64,000 nt of DNA, taken from positions 1 to 64,000 of the forward strand of contig NZ_JAOEGB010000019.1 of the NCBI RefSeq assembly GCF_025420585.1. Direction: 5' to 3'. Position 1 is the stretch's first letter, and each line of letters begins with the position of its first letter. Source of the DNA: Planotetraspora sp. A-T 1434. GTDB taxonomy: Bacteria; Actinomycetota; Actinomycetes; Streptosporangiales; Streptosporangiaceae. Below, in pieces: positions 9,179-17,884 of the stretch. A program made the position numbers and the translations under genes. The notes under the pieces are model-generated. The model searched no databases, had not been told where the DNA came from, and saw nothing but the letters and a program-made list of their open reading frames with translations.

Positions 9179-9504
9179 ATACGAGTCCTTTCGGGAATCC
9201 AGCCGAAGCTTCGAGGCGACGCGGCGGCCGTGGTCGGCGGGGTGACCGTGATTCTGTGCGCCGGGCTCGGCGGGGGTGACGAGTTCGCCGGCGGGGACGG
9301 GCTGGGAATGGGCGTGGCGGATTGCCGGGCCACATGGTGACTTGGTACGCGTGAGTCAATTGGCGTGAGTTGGTGGGCCGCGTGGTGCATTGCCGGCCGC
9401 CACGGTGCGGCAGTCAACGCCTTTCAGCATCACACTCCGCCGCCATACCGGGCTTCTCCCGATGTGCGACGCCGCAAATCAATGTCGTACGGCACTGCCG
9501 TACC

Positions 9505-9520
9505 GCAATCGCGGAGATGC
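9505..9520 (+). promoter_or_regulatory. 16-bp cluster operator box, copy 2
   Basis: GCAATCGCGGAGATGC matches the cluster consensus GCAWYYNRGGAGATGC at all but one weakly conserved position. It is about 180 bp before the solute-binding-protein gene and about 330 bp before the divergent methyltransferase operon. Confidence 0.75.
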
Positions 9521-9571
9521 GAGCGCGCCGCCGCCGGCAAATCATAGACGCTGGCAGGCCCTGTTCTCCGG

Positions 9572-9632
9572 TTGTTCTCCGGTTTGTTAGCCGGTTTGCC
9601 AGCCGGTTTGTTGGCCGGTTTGTTTCCGGCGA
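9572..9632. repeat. Degenerate tandem repeat of CCGGTTTGTT units
   Basis: Roughly five units of 12-14 bp, each containing CCGGTTTG or a one-base variant, lie just upstream of the solute-binding-protein gene. Confidence 0.8.
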
Positions 9633-9702
9633 CCTGCTCTGTGCGCCTCACCCGTCAGCGCACGACTTCCGACCTTGTGCCGCGACAGCAGAAAGAGGTC
9701 AA

Positions 9703-11154
9703 ATGAAGAGCAAGATTCCCATCGAAGTCTGGGTGCCGGACCTGACCTTTCCGGGCTGGATGGACCGGTGGTACAAGCAGGGTGCGGATTTCGAGAAGGC
9801 TCATCCCGAATTCCAGATCAACGTCACCGGCAAGGACTTCTGGAGATTCCCCCGCCAGGTCGTCGAGGCTGCCGCGGAAGGTCGCACCCCGGCGATTTCG
9901 GAGTGGTACTTCTACATGACCCAGGTGGCCCGGGACTCGCTCGCCCAGGACGGCAGCCCGCTGTTCACCTCGGTGGAGAAGGCCATCGGCGGCCGTACGG
10001 ACGTTCTCGGCGAGCCCGTCGTGATCGACGACATCATCCCGCCGATGCGCGACTACTACACCTACGACGGGGACCTCACCTCGATGCCGACGGTGGGCAC
10101 GACGAGCCTGCTGTACGCGAACAAGGGCCTGCTCCGGCGGGCCGGGGTGACGGAGCTGCCGCAGACCTGGGAGGACGTGGACGCCGTATGCCGGGCCGTC
10201 GCCCAGCTCGCGGACGGCCCGGCCCACGCCATCACCTGGTCGGTCCACGGCACGTTCATCCAGCAGGCGCTGGCGTCGCAGGGTGGCCTGATCGTCAACA
10301 ACCACAACGGCCGGACGGGCCGGGCCACGGCCGTCGACCTCGCCTCCCAGGAGATGCTGACCTGGGCGGAGTGGTGGCGGAAGCTCCACAAGAACGGCCA
10401 CTACTTCTACACCGGCAAGATCCCTGACTGGGCGGGCACGCTGAAGGCCTTCGCCGACCAGGACGTGGCCATCCGGATCTCCTCGTCCAACGACGTCAAC
10501 TACATGTTCCGGGCCGCCGAGGACAACGGGTTCGACATCGAGGTGGGGATCTTCCCGTACAACCACCGTGTCCCCTATGTCGGCAACGCCATCGCGGGAA
10601 CCTCCCTCTGGCTGGCCAACGGCCTCGACGAGGCCACCCAGGAAGGCGCGCTGGCCTTCCTGCAGTATCTGCACAACCCGCGCAACGCCGCCGAACGGCA
10701 CAAGGCCAACAGCTTCCTCCCGCTCACGTACTCGGCGCAGGCGCTGCTGGAGGAGGAGGGCTGGTTCGACCGGCACCCCCACCACCGGCTGGCCTACGAC
10801 CACGTCATGCGGTTCCCGGCGGGCGTCGTGCGCGAGCGGCCCGAGCTGGCGGGTCAGGTGCCGCTGTCCGAGGGCGCCCTGTTCGGTGACTTCGCCGGGA
10901 ACCAGGACGTCATGACCCGTGCCATGGGCGACGTGCTGGCCCACGGCCTCGACCCGCTGGAGCGCTTCACCGAGGCCACCGCCGAGGCGCAGCGGTTGCT
11001 CGACACGTACAACACCTACGCGCTCACCTCCGGCTTCCGCGACCCGGAGAACAGCCCCACCCACAGCCTCAGCGTGGAGGCCTTCAGCGAGGCCGCCGCC
11101 GGCCGCGACTACTCGGCGGCGGACATGGAGGCGGTCGTACGGCTCCACCGCTGA
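9703..11154 (+). CDS. Solute-binding-protein-fold protein without signal peptide
   Basis: 483 residues resembling ABC sugar-binding proteins (family 1, MalE/UgpB-like): an N-terminal PIEVWVPD strand, TFPGWMDRWYKQGADFEK, the central LLYANKGLLRRAGV and the hinge region WLANGLDEATQEGALAFLQYL. ATG 9703 has a strong GAAAGAGG site. The protein begins MKSKIPIEVW with neither a hydrophobic signal peptide nor a lipobox cysteine, and no permease or ATPase gene is adjacent. It is therefore predicted to be cytoplasmic, which is unusual for the family. It could bind a pathway intermediate or have a catalytic role; this is inference. Single-gene unit preceded by an operator box. Confidence 0.8.
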   Translation: MKSKIPIEVWVPDLTFPGWMDRWYKQGADFEKAHPEFQINVTGKDFWRFPRQVVEAAAEGRTPAISEWYFYMTQVARDSLAQDGSPLFTSVEKAIGGRTDVLGEPVVIDDIIPPMRDYYTYDGDLTSMPTVGTTSLLYANKGLLRRAGVTELPQTWEDVDAVCRAVAQLADGPAHAITWSVHGTFIQQALASQGGLIVNNHNGRTGRATAVDLASQEMLTWAEWWRKLHKNGHYFYTGKIPDWAGTLKAFADQDVAIRISSSNDVNYMFRAAEDNGFDIEVGIFPYNHRVPYVGNAIAGTSLWLANGLDEATQEGALAFLQYLHNPRNAAERHKANSFLPLTYSAQALLEEEGWFDRHPHHRLAYDHVMRFPAGVVRERPELAGQVPLSEGALFGDFAGNQDVMTRAMGDVLAHGLDPLERFTEATAEAQRLLDTYNTYALTSGFRDPENSPTHSLSVEAFSEAAAGRDYSAADMEAVVRLHR

Positions 11155-11183
11155 CGGACAGACGAATGCCGTGATGGGAAGAG

Positions 11184-11210
11184 TCCGCGGACGCACGCTG
11201 CGTCCGCGGA
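11184..11210 (+). terminator. Hairpin terminator after the solute-binding-protein gene
   Basis: A perfect 12-bp stem TCCGCGGACGCA (11184-11195 with 11199-11210) with a 3-nt loop, 30 bp past the stop codon. Confidence 0.75.
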
Positions 11211-11236
11211 TTCGCCATGTCCCGCCATCCTCGGCC

Positions 11237-11376
11237 GTGATCATGCACGGATTCCCTGGAACCTGCCGTGAGCTGGGCGAAAAACGTCGGTGACCATGCA
11301 CCCTCACCTGAGTGCATGGTCACCAAGGTTGTTTCCCCCGGCCGGGACCGTGATCGAGGAATGTGTGCATGATCAC
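11237..11376. repeat. 53-bp-period intergenic element, locus 1 (mirrored around a hairpin)
   Basis: A forward core GTGATCATGCACGGATTCCC starts at 11237. Exactly 53 bp later (11290) GTGACCATGCAC begins the left arm of a hairpin (12-13 bp stem, 11289-11301 with 11312-11324, 10-nt loop). From the end of the right arm (11323) it is again exactly 53 bp to the end of an inverted core TGCATGATCAC (11366-11376). The element fills the gap between the convergent solute-binding-protein and P450 genes and may terminate both. Confidence 0.85.
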
Positions 11377-11395
11377 GACCGGGGAGGGCGCGCGG

Positions 11396-12754
11396 TCAGT
11401 GGGCGGCGGCTCCGGCGGGGACCGACGCGGTCAGCCGTACGGGCAGAGCCCGGTGACCGTTCATGATGAACGTCGGCAGCGGCTGGAGGTCGTCCTTCGA
11501 CACCGCGAGGTTCAGCTCGGGGAAGCGCTCGAACAGCGTGGACAGGCCGATCGTGGCGACCGCTCGGGCGATGCCCGCGCCCAGGCAGTAATGCGGGCCG
11601 TGACCGAACGACAGGTGCTCCTTGTCGGCCCGGGTGATGTCGAAGCGGCCGGCGTCGTCGCCGTGCAGCGCCGGGTCCCGTCCCACGGCGCTGTAGTTGA
11701 CGAGGATCGGGTCGCCCTTCGGGATGGTGACCCCGTCGAGGTGGATGTCGGTGACGGCGTAGCGGAGCGGCAGGTGCGCGAGGGGCGACTCCACCCGCAG
11801 GGTCTCGTCGATCACGTCGTCCCACGTGGCGCCGCCGGACCTGACGAGGTCGAGCTGGTCGGGGTGGGTCAGCAGCGCGGTGATGGCGTTGTCGAAGAAG
11901 TTGATCGTGGTCTCGGATCCCGCGCCGAGGATGGCGAAGATCGTGTCGGTCAGCTCGACCTCCGACAGCCGCGAGCCGTCCTCGTCCCGCGCGGCCACCA
12001 GGTCGCTGGTGATGTCCTCGCCCGGAGCGCGCCGCTTCTCGGCGATGAGCTCCTCCATCGCGCCCCGCCATCCGGCGAGGATGGACTGGGCCTGCTCGGG
12101 GGTGACGGTGGTGTCCACCATCATGTCGATGACCTTGGCGGTCTCGACCCGGGCCTCCTCCGACATGCCGATCAGGTCGGCCACCAGGCGGGCCGGAAGC
12201 GGGTACGCGAACCGCTGACGCAGGTCGACCACCTCACCCGGCGGAGTGGCGGCCAGGGCGTCGAGAAGCTCGTTGGTCAGCTCGACGATGCGCGGCCGGA
12301 TCGCCTCGGTGCGACGGGGCGTGAACGCCTTCCCGACCAGCCTCCGCAGGCGGACATGGTCCTTGCCGTACGCCGTGACCATGTTGTCCATGGCGATCCA
12401 GCTGATCATCTCCCAGTCCGGCGGGATCTCGCCGTTGAGAAAGGCCGGCCAGTGGTTGCGGGCGCTCTTGGTGACGTTGGGATCGGTGAGCAGGTTCCTG
12501 ATCACGTCGTGGGAGTTGACGGACCACGCGATGACGCCGCCCGGCAGCTCCACGCGCGTCGCGGGGCCGAGCGCGCGCAGGTGATCCGTTTCGGCGTGGA
12601 TGTTGCGGCCGGTGGTGTCGAGAACGGGGCAGCGTCTTTCCACGGATGTCTCCAGGGTTTCGTCGGTGGAGCCGGCCGAGGTGCCGAACACCATGAAGCG
12701 ATAAGAAGCCGAATACGACGGCACCGGCGAATCATCACCTGCGCTCGATGCCAT
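11396..12754 (-). CDS. Cytochrome P450
   Basis: 452 residues with the standard landmarks: I-helix oxygen-binding motif GAGSETT near 275, K-helix ETLR near 315, and the heme-thiolate loop FGHGPHYCLGAGIAR near 385 with the axial cysteine. It resembles soluble actinomycete tailoring P450s (CYP105/107-like). No ferredoxin gene is adjacent, so electrons must come from elsewhere. The start at 12754 has a poor ribosome site; ATG 12694 is possible and would remove a non-conserved N-terminus. A degenerate operator-like sequence lies about 63 bp upstream (12817-12832). Likely hydroxylation of a pathway intermediate. Confidence 0.92.
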   Translation of the reverse strand: MASSAGDDSPVPSYSASYRFMVFGTSAGSTDETLETSVERRCPVLDTTGRNIHAETDHLRALGPATRVELPGGVIAWSVNSHDVIRNLLTDPNVTKSARNHWPAFLNGEIPPDWEMISWIAMDNMVTAYGKDHVRLRRLVGKAFTPRRTEAIRPRIVELTNELLDALAATPPGEVVDLRQRFAYPLPARLVADLIGMSEEARVETAKVIDMMVDTTVTPEQAQSILAGWRGAMEELIAEKRRAPGEDITSDLVAARDEDGSRLSEVELTDTIFAILGAGSETTINFFDNAITALLTHPDQLDLVRSGGATWDDVIDETLRVESPLAHLPLRYAVTDIHLDGVTIPKGDPILVNYSAVGRDPALHGDDAGRFDITRADKEHLSFGHGPHYCLGAGIARAVATIGLSTLFERFPELNLAVSKDDLQPLPTFIMNGHRALPVRLTASVPAGAAAH

Positions 12755-12907
12755 AGAAAAAGGCTATTTCGGCCGGTCGCCCGTAGAAATATCCAGAAAT
12801 GCTGATGCGGAAGTAAGCATTACCGAAGATAAATCAGTCGCGACACATGAACGGATCATGCTCGCCGCGTTGCGGGGACCACGGCAGACAGGTGGCAGGC
12901 CAGCAGC

Positions 12908-13567
12908 TCAGATCAGGCGGCTTGTGTACCCCGCCTCGACCAGACGCTCGTAAGCCGATCGGACATCCGCGGGGAACGGCTGCTCGATGGCGTAGCCGGC
13001 CTTCGCGTACTCGACGATTCGCTGGGTGTCGCCGACAAGCATGTTGACCACGCGGTCCGGATCCCCGATGCCGGCCACGTAGTCATCGAGCGAAATCGGG
13101 AGCGAGGCACAGGTGATCTCGATCTCCGGCCACAGCTTCCTGCTCGTGGCGTATGCACGACGCTGCTGGTACGGCTTGGAGATGAGGATGGCTGACCGGA
13201 CCTCAATCCCGCGCTCACTCAGGAGTTCGCGAGTGCGGCTGATGTTCTGGCCGGTGTTGGTCGCGGTCGGCTCGATCAGGACGGCCTCGGCGGGAACACC
13301 GCGCGCTATGGCGTGCTCTTGGTAGTGAACGGCTTCGCCACGCGGGAAAACGGCAACCGTGGTCGGTGCGTTCGCGCCGGTGAAGACGATCAGCGGAAAC
13401 ATGCCACGGTGGTAGAGATCCGCCGCACACGTAGCGACCCCGAGATCATGGCTGCCGAGACCGATGCCGACGTCCGCAGGTCGTACGGCATGGCGCAGAT
13501 CGTGGTAGTCCCAAAGAGTCTCGACGTCGGCACGGATGGCCTCGGGTAGGACGGCTCTGGCTGTCAT
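12908..13567 (-). CDS. YdcF/DUF218-family protein
   Basis: 219 residues of the YdcF/SanA-like Rossmann-type family. GLGSHDLGVA near residue 37, VFTGANAP near 61, EPTATNTGQN near 100 and ILISKPYQQRRAY near 127 are the usual family landmarks. There is no signal peptide or membrane segment, unlike SanA/ElyC. The biochemical role of cytosolic members is poorly known; SAM binding is reported for E. coli YdcF. It lies 15 bp downstream of the GntR regulator gene in the same operon and probably belongs to that local island rather than to secondary metabolism. Confidence 0.8.
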   Translation of the reverse strand: MTARAVLPEAIRADVETLWDYHDLRHAVRPADVGIGLGSHDLGVATCAADLYHRGMFPLIVFTGANAPTTVAVFPRGEAVHYQEHAIARGVPAEAVLIEPTATNTGQNISRTRELLSERGIEVRSAILISKPYQQRRAYATSRKLWPEIEITCASLPISLDDYVAGIGDPDRVVNMLVGDTQRIVEYAKAGYAIEQPFPADVRSAYERLVEAGYTSRLI

Positions 13568-13582
13568 GGCGTGTCGCTGTCC

Positions 13583-14347
13583 TCAATCGGGAATCTTGAA
13601 CGTATAGGACCACGCGAAGCGCGCGGCAGCGTGGATGCCTCGGGCGAATTCAACCAGGCGGCCATCACGGGTGACTGTGCGTCGATGGAGCACCATGACA
13701 GGCTCGCCTGCGGGAAGCCGTAGCACTGCCACCTCGTCGGGTGTCGGCATTCGTGCATAGATGGTTTCGGTGATGCTGTCCGGTTCGAGACCCTGAAGAG
13801 TGAGCACAGCGAAGCCTCCACCGTGTCCTGCCGGCCCGGGCGTGGGGTCGACAAGGGGTGTCCCTTCAACGTCCTCCGGGCGGTAGTAGCTGGTGAGCGT
13901 GTGGGTTGGCGCGTCGCCCTCCTTGACAAGCCGGGCGCGCTCGTAGACGGGCGAACCTTCGGGAATTCCGTACGCCTCGGCAACTTCCGCATCCGCTGGG
14001 ACCTGGCGGACTGTCTGGGTCTGCTCCGTTGGCGTCCATTTTCGCTCCGACGCTTCGCGGTCAGCGGCAAAGGCTACGAGGCCGAACTTCCACTTGTGCT
14101 TGGCGTAGCGCTCGGCACCAAGCCGCTTCATGGGTGGGCGCCGGCGGACTACAGTTCCCCGGCGTCGTACTGGAGTCACCAGTCCCTCGGCTTCGAGGAC
14201 CCGGACGGCCTGGCGGACGGTCTTGATGTTGACTCCATGCTCCTCGGCGATCTGGTCTTGCTTCGGCAGAGTGCTTCCCTGCTCGTAGTCGCCTCGCCTG
14301 ATGGCCGTGCGAAGGAAGTCGGCCAGTTCGCGGTAGCCGATGGCCAT
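13583..14347 (-). CDS. GntR/UTRA-family transcriptional regulator
   Basis: 254 residues. A winged-helix DNA-binding domain in the first about 70 residues contains GSTLPKQDQIAEEHGVNIKT and ends with the wing RRRGTVVRR. A UTRA effector-binding domain follows (about 100-250), ending in FARGIHAAARF. ATG 14347 is chosen because GGAGGAG precedes it; an upstream start would add 30 non-family residues. It is divergent from the 41-residue peptide and PIMT-like methyltransferase genes, and two similar 13-bp motifs lie in the shared promoter. It is therefore likely to repress them and itself in response to a small ligand (inference). Confidence 0.9.
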   Translation of the reverse strand: MAIGYRELADFLRTAIRRGDYEQGSTLPKQDQIAEEHGVNIKTVRQAVRVLEAEGLVTPVRRRGTVVRRRPPMKRLGAERYAKHKWKFGLVAFAADREASERKWTPTEQTQTVRQVPADAEVAEAYGIPEGSPVYERARLVKEGDAPTHTLTSYYRPEDVEGTPLVDPTPGPAGHGGGFAVLTLQGLEPDSITETIYARMPTPDEVAVLRLPAGEPVMVLHRRTVTRDGRLVEFARGIHAAARFAWSYTFKIPD

Positions 14348-14410
14348 GGTCGTCTCCTCCACTCGCCTGCGCGGACAAGGGTAGCGGTATCCACCTATAC
14401 CGCCTCTAGT

Positions 14411-14465
14411 AGAGATAGCTCTATTGACAGTCTCCACACGTCCACGTTCTATAGGGCTAGCTCTT
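14411..14465. promoter_or_regulatory. Divergent promoter with paired GntR-like operator half-sites
   Basis: On the plus strand a -35 TTGACA (14424-14429) and a weak -10 TCTATA (14448-14453) are 18 bp apart. Two related motifs flank them: AGAGATAGCTCTA at 14411-14423 and AGGGCTAGCTCTT at 14453-14465 (11 of 13 alike), 42 bp apart, about four helical turns. They fit binding of the divergent GntR protein over both promoter elements. Confidence 0.6.
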
Positions 14466-14537
14466 TACAGTCCTCCCACGGACATTCGGCAGCATCGGCA
14501 TACCGGCAAGGTCCATCGAGGGAAGGGAGAACCGACC

Positions 14538-14663
14538 ATGGCAGAGAGTAAGGGCGGCGGGAAGCACGCGGGCGAGCCGAAAGACAAGCCGCTCAAGGTT
14601 CAACCTCCCACCAAAAGCACGGGCGACACTCAGAACACGGGCGGCGGGACACGCCGCAAGTGA
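14538..14663 (+). CDS. 41-residue peptide coupled to PIMT-like methyltransferase
   Basis: The 41-residue product begins MAESKGGGKHAGEPKD and ends STGDTQNTGGGTRRK. It is very hydrophilic, rich in Gly/Lys/Thr and has no Cys. ATG 14538 has a strong GGGAAGGGAG site, and its stop overlaps the next start as GTGA, so it is translationally coupled to the methyltransferase. Only two Asp residues occur, one in KDKPL and one in TGDTQNT; the latter and the single Asn are plausible isoaspartate sites. I do not recognise a RiPP family. It could be a substrate of the methyltransferase, a small partner protein, or a leader ORF. Too short to be certain, but placement strongly supports that it is translated. 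Confidence 0.65.
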   Translation: MAESKGGGKHAGEPKDKPLKVQPPTKSTGDTQNTGGGTRRK

Positions 14664-15802
14664 ACACAGCCCAACGCATCGACGCCCTGTGTGAGGTCCT
14701 GGCCGCGAACCAGGAACTGACGGACGGGGTATGGCGGGCGGCGTTACACGCGGTGCCTCGGCATCTGTTCGTTCCTGACCGGGCGTGGGCCGCAGCCGAT
14801 GACGGGCCTGGTTATGCGATCGACCGGGAGCTCCGCCCTGAGGCGTGGATGGACGCGGCCTATGCCGACCATCCGATCATTACGCAACTGGACGACGGCG
14901 CGACCGACGTGACGACCGGTGACGGCCATTACACGTCATCGCTGTCGGCTCCGGGCGTCGTCGTGGAGTTCCTGGAGATCCTGGACCCTTACGACGGTGA
15001 CCGGGTGCTGGAGATCGGCACGGGCACCGGATGGACGGCGGCCTTGCTGGCGCATCGTCTCGGGGACGGCAACGTGACCAGTGTCGAGATCGACAAGGAG
15101 GTGCACGCCGCGGCGGCTGACAACCTGGCCACAGCGGGGCTGTCTCCGCGTCTGATCCTGGGCGACGGCGCGGAGGGCCGGCCGGACGGTGCTCCGTATG
15201 ACCGGGTGCATGTGACCTGTGGCGTCTCTCGGGTGCCGTATGCGTGGGTGGAGCAGACGCGGCCGGGCGGGATCATCGTGCTTCCGTGGATGCCGGAGTT
15301 CGAGGGCGGTCACAAGGTCGCGCTGACCGTGGGGCGGGACGGCCGGGCGATCGGCCGATTCGCCTACCGTGGGGCGGCTTACATGATGCTGCGAGCCCAA
15401 CGCCCGCCCGGCTGGGAGTACGCGGGCGACTACCGCAAGAGCACGGCGACCCTCGACCCTCGGCGCGTCTTGAGGGCCGGTACCGGGCTTGATGTGGCCG
15501 TTGCCGGGATGCTGCCCGGTGTTTCGGCAGTCACCGATCACAGCGACGGTTTCGAGGTCTGGCTGTCGGATGGGGAGTCGGGCGCGTGGGTGTCCGGCGA
15601 CGAGGTCAACCAGTACGGGCCGCGAAGCCTGTGGGATGAGCTGGAAGAGGTGTTCTTCACCTGGGTCGGGTGGGGAAACCCGGCGCGTGACCGGTTCGGG
15701 CTGACCGTCGCGCCTGATGGTCAGCGTGTCTGGCTGGACTCTCCCGACAACCCGCTCTCGCCGGTTCGGCCGACGGCGGTCCGGCCTCCACTGTTCCAGT
15801 AG
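14660..15802 (+). CDS. Protein-isoaspartate methyltransferase-like enzyme, large
   Basis: 380 residues. The N-terminal about 220 residues match the PIMT fold: VPRHLFVPD near 32, the YTSSLSAPG segment near 92, SAM motif I VLEIGTGTGWTAALL near 115, and VEIDKE after strand 2. A C-terminal extension of about 150 residues, absent from housekeeping PIMT, resembles extensions on PIMT homologues encoded in RiPP clusters, where they convert Asp to aspartimide/isoAsp. GTG 14660 overlaps the peptide stop. The pair is divergent from a GntR regulator. Function as a peptide-modifying methyltransferase is inference; nucleic-acid or small-molecule methylation cannot be excluded. Confidence 0.78.
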   Translation: MNTAQRIDALCEVLAANQELTDGVWRAALHAVPRHLFVPDRAWAAADDGPGYAIDRELRPEAWMDAAYADHPIITQLDDGATDVTTGDGHYTSSLSAPGVVVEFLEILDPYDGDRVLEIGTGTGWTAALLAHRLGDGNVTSVEIDKEVHAAAADNLATAGLSPRLILGDGAEGRPDGAPYDRVHVTCGVSRVPYAWVEQTRPGGIIVLPWMPEFEGGHKVALTVGRDGRAIGRFAYRGAAYMMLRAQRPPGWEYAGDYRKSTATLDPRRVLRAGTGLDVAVAGMLPGVSAVTDHSDGFEVWLSDGESGAWVSGDEVNQYGPRSLWDELEEVFFTWVGWGNPARDRFGLTVAPDGQRVWLDSPDNPLSPVRPTAVRPPLFQ

Positions 15803-15823
15803 GGCGCGGATCGTCACGGAGAA

Positions 15824-15853
15824 GCCGCCACGCCGATGTAACGGCGTGGCGGC
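15824..15853. terminator. Hairpin terminator between methyltransferase and MFS genes
   Basis: A perfect 12-bp stem GCCGCCACGCCG (15824-15835 with 15842-15853) with a 6-nt loop, in the gap between convergent genes. Confidence 0.75.
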
Positions 15854-15948
15854 GAGAATCTTCGCGTGGTCCACGTCACCGAGGCGCCCCTCGCCGGAGC
15901 GGGGACGCCTCGACGCGGAGCGCGGGCCGGGCTACGGAGCGTCCCCGA

Positions 15949-17592
15949 TCAGCCGGAGACCTTCAGGGACGCGGAAGGGTCGGTCTCGGAGGAGGCGCTC
16001 GGGGCGGCGTCCCGGGAAACCTCTCCGGTCTCGTCCTGAGGGGGCTCGTCCGGCGGGGTCGCCGGCTGGCCGGCGGAGGGGACGTGCCTGAGCGTCACGC
16101 CCGCCAGGATGGCCAACGCCAGGGCCAGCACGGCGCTGACAGCGGTGGCGGCGTTCACCGCCGTCGTGAACGCTTCGCGAGCGGCGTGGAGCAGCTCGGA
16201 CGCGAGTGGAGCGGCCAGGTGCTGAGCCGCGGCGATCGCGTCGGGGATGCCCTCGCGGGCGGTGTCGGCCGCCCCTGCCGGGACCCCGGCGGGCACGGCG
16301 AGCTGGCTGTGGTAGACGGCGGCGCCCACGCTGCCCAGCGCCGCGATGCCGAGCGCGCTGCCGAACTGGGCGCTCGTCTCGGAGATCGACGATGCCGCTC
16401 CGGCCTTCTCAGGCGTGACCGAACCCATGACCAGGCCGTTGCCCAGCGACCCCAGCGGGCCCACGCCGAAGGAGGCGATGACGAGACCCGCGATCACGAG
16501 GGCCAGGCCCGACGAGCCGTCCGCCTGGGACAGCAGCACGTAGCCCGCCGCCAGGATGACCAGACCCGCCGCGAGGACGTAGCCGGGACGGATCCTCCGC
16601 GCGATGACCGGGGCCAGCAGGACGCTGACGATCGTCGCCGTGGTCGACGGCAGCATCCACAGCCCCGTCTCCAGCGGCGACAGGCCCTTGACGGTCTGGA
16701 GGAAGATGTTGATCAGGAAGTAGCTTCCGTTGATGACCCCGCCCAGCACCATGACGATCAAGGCGGCGCGGAAGGTGCGGTTCCCGAACAGGCGGAGATC
16801 GAGCAGCGGGCTGGCCAGCCTGCGCTGCCTGCGCACGAACAGGGCCCCCATCACGATGCCCACCACGACGGCGACGGCGTACAGCGGCCCCCAGCCGTTC
16901 CGGGCCAGTTCCTTGAGGCCGTAGATGAGCGGCAGGATGGCGGCCAGCGACAGCGCCACGCTGGTGAGGTCAAGGCGTACGGCGTTGGGGTCGCGGAACT
17001 CAGGCAGCAGCGCCGGACCGGCGACCAGCAGCAACAGCATGACGGGCACGCCGAGCAGGAACACCGAGCCCCACCAGAAGTTCTGCAGCATCACGCCGCC
17101 GACCACGGGGCCGAGCGCCATGCCGCCCATGAAGCAGGCCATCCAGACGGAGATGGCCGTGCCCATCTGCCGGGGATCCTTGAACATGTTGACGAGCAAC
17201 GCCATGGTGGAGGGCATCAGCGTGGCTCCGGCGACGCCCAGCAGCGCGCGAGAGATGATCAGCATCTCGGCGCTGGTGGAGTACGCCGCGGCGAGTGAGG
17301 CCGCGGCGAACGCCGCACCGCCGATCAGAAGCAGCCTGCGGCGGCCGATCAGATCGCCGAGCCGGCCCATCGTGACCAGGAAGCCCGCGGTCAGGAAGCC
17401 GTAGATGTCGGTGATCCACAGCTGCTGGGTGGCCGTGGCGCCCAGGTCGGCGCTGAGGTGCGGCAGCGCCAGGTAGAGGATGCTCGTGTCGAGCGCCAGG
17501 AGGAGCGTGGGCAGGGCGAGCACGGCCAGCCCCAGCCACTCCCGCGGACCGGCCCGCACGCCGGACCCGGCTTCGGTGTTCGTGCTGTCCAT
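15949..17592 (-). CDS. MFS drug exporter, DHA2/QacA type (14 TM)
   Basis: 547 residues with about 14 hydrophobic segments. TM1 carries the family motif LALDTSILYLALPHL, the loop 2-3 motif is GRLGDLIGRRRLL, and GVAGATLMPSTMALL lies in TM4-5. This is the drug:H+ antiporter-2 family (QacA, LfrA). The C-terminal about 40 residues are a hydrophilic Ser/Asp/Glu tail. It is convergent with the methyltransferase gene, and the acyltransferase gene lies upstream on the same strand. Export of, and self-resistance to, the cluster product is the likely role. Confidence 0.9.
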   Translation of the reverse strand: MDSTNTEAGSGVRAGPREWLGLAVLALPTLLLALDTSILYLALPHLSADLGATATQQLWITDIYGFLTAGFLVTMGRLGDLIGRRRLLLIGGAAFAAASLAAAYSTSAEMLIISRALLGVAGATLMPSTMALLVNMFKDPRQMGTAISVWMACFMGGMALGPVVGGVMLQNFWWGSVFLLGVPVMLLLLVAGPALLPEFRDPNAVRLDLTSVALSLAAILPLIYGLKELARNGWGPLYAVAVVVGIVMGALFVRRQRRLASPLLDLRLFGNRTFRAALIVMVLGGVINGSYFLINIFLQTVKGLSPLETGLWMLPSTTATIVSVLLAPVIARRIRPGYVLAAGLVILAAGYVLLSQADGSSGLALVIAGLVIASFGVGPLGSLGNGLVMGSVTPEKAGAASSISETSAQFGSALGIAALGSVGAAVYHSQLAVPAGVPAGAADTAREGIPDAIAAAQHLAAPLASELLHAAREAFTTAVNAATAVSAVLALALAILAGVTLRHVPSAGQPATPPDEPPQDETGEVSRDAAPSASSETDPSASLKVSG

Positions 17593-17667
17593 CTCGGAGA
17601 TCCTTCCGTCGGCGTTGGTCCCGGTCTGTCTCCCCGTCTTGTCTCTCGGTCCGCCCGATCGGCGCGC

Positions 17668-17718
17668 ACGGCGGGGACCGTCCCGCGAGAACGACGGCGG
17701 GGACCGTCCCGCGAGAAC
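17668..17718. repeat. 26-bp direct repeat upstream of the MFS gene
   Basis: Two copies of a 25-bp sequence beginning ACGGCGGGGACCGTCCCGCG, at 17668-17692 and 17694-17718 (period 26). Each copy contains the dyad GGGACCGTCCC, a candidate operator about 80-125 bp before the exporter start. The whole 17593-17884 gap otherwise holds no gene. Confidence 0.8.
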
Positions 17719-17884
17719 ATGCGCACCGACCAGTCTTACGGTCGCGGCACCGCCCGGCTTCCGCGAAACTGCGCTCTTTGGACGAGCCTCTCGATCGGGT
17801 CGCGCAGGCTCGCCGACGGCGGAACCCGCGGCTCACCCGGGCCTGCCATCGGCCCGCCCGGGCTTGCTCACGGCCCGCCGACGC

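Larger units (their letters stand above)
9179..9702. other. Gene-free divergent region with operator and repeats
   Basis: No convincing gene lies between the methyltransferase start and the solute-binding-protein start. The region holds an operator box at 9505-9520 and a degenerate array of about five CCGGTTTGTT-like units near 9572-9632, both listed separately. Confidence 0.8.

Noticed and set aside
9655-11307. Long minus-strand open frame opposite the solute-binding-protein gene
   Set aside because: It lies antisense to a well-supported gene, has Arg/Gly/His-rich composition typical of GC-rich shadow frames, and shows no family motif.
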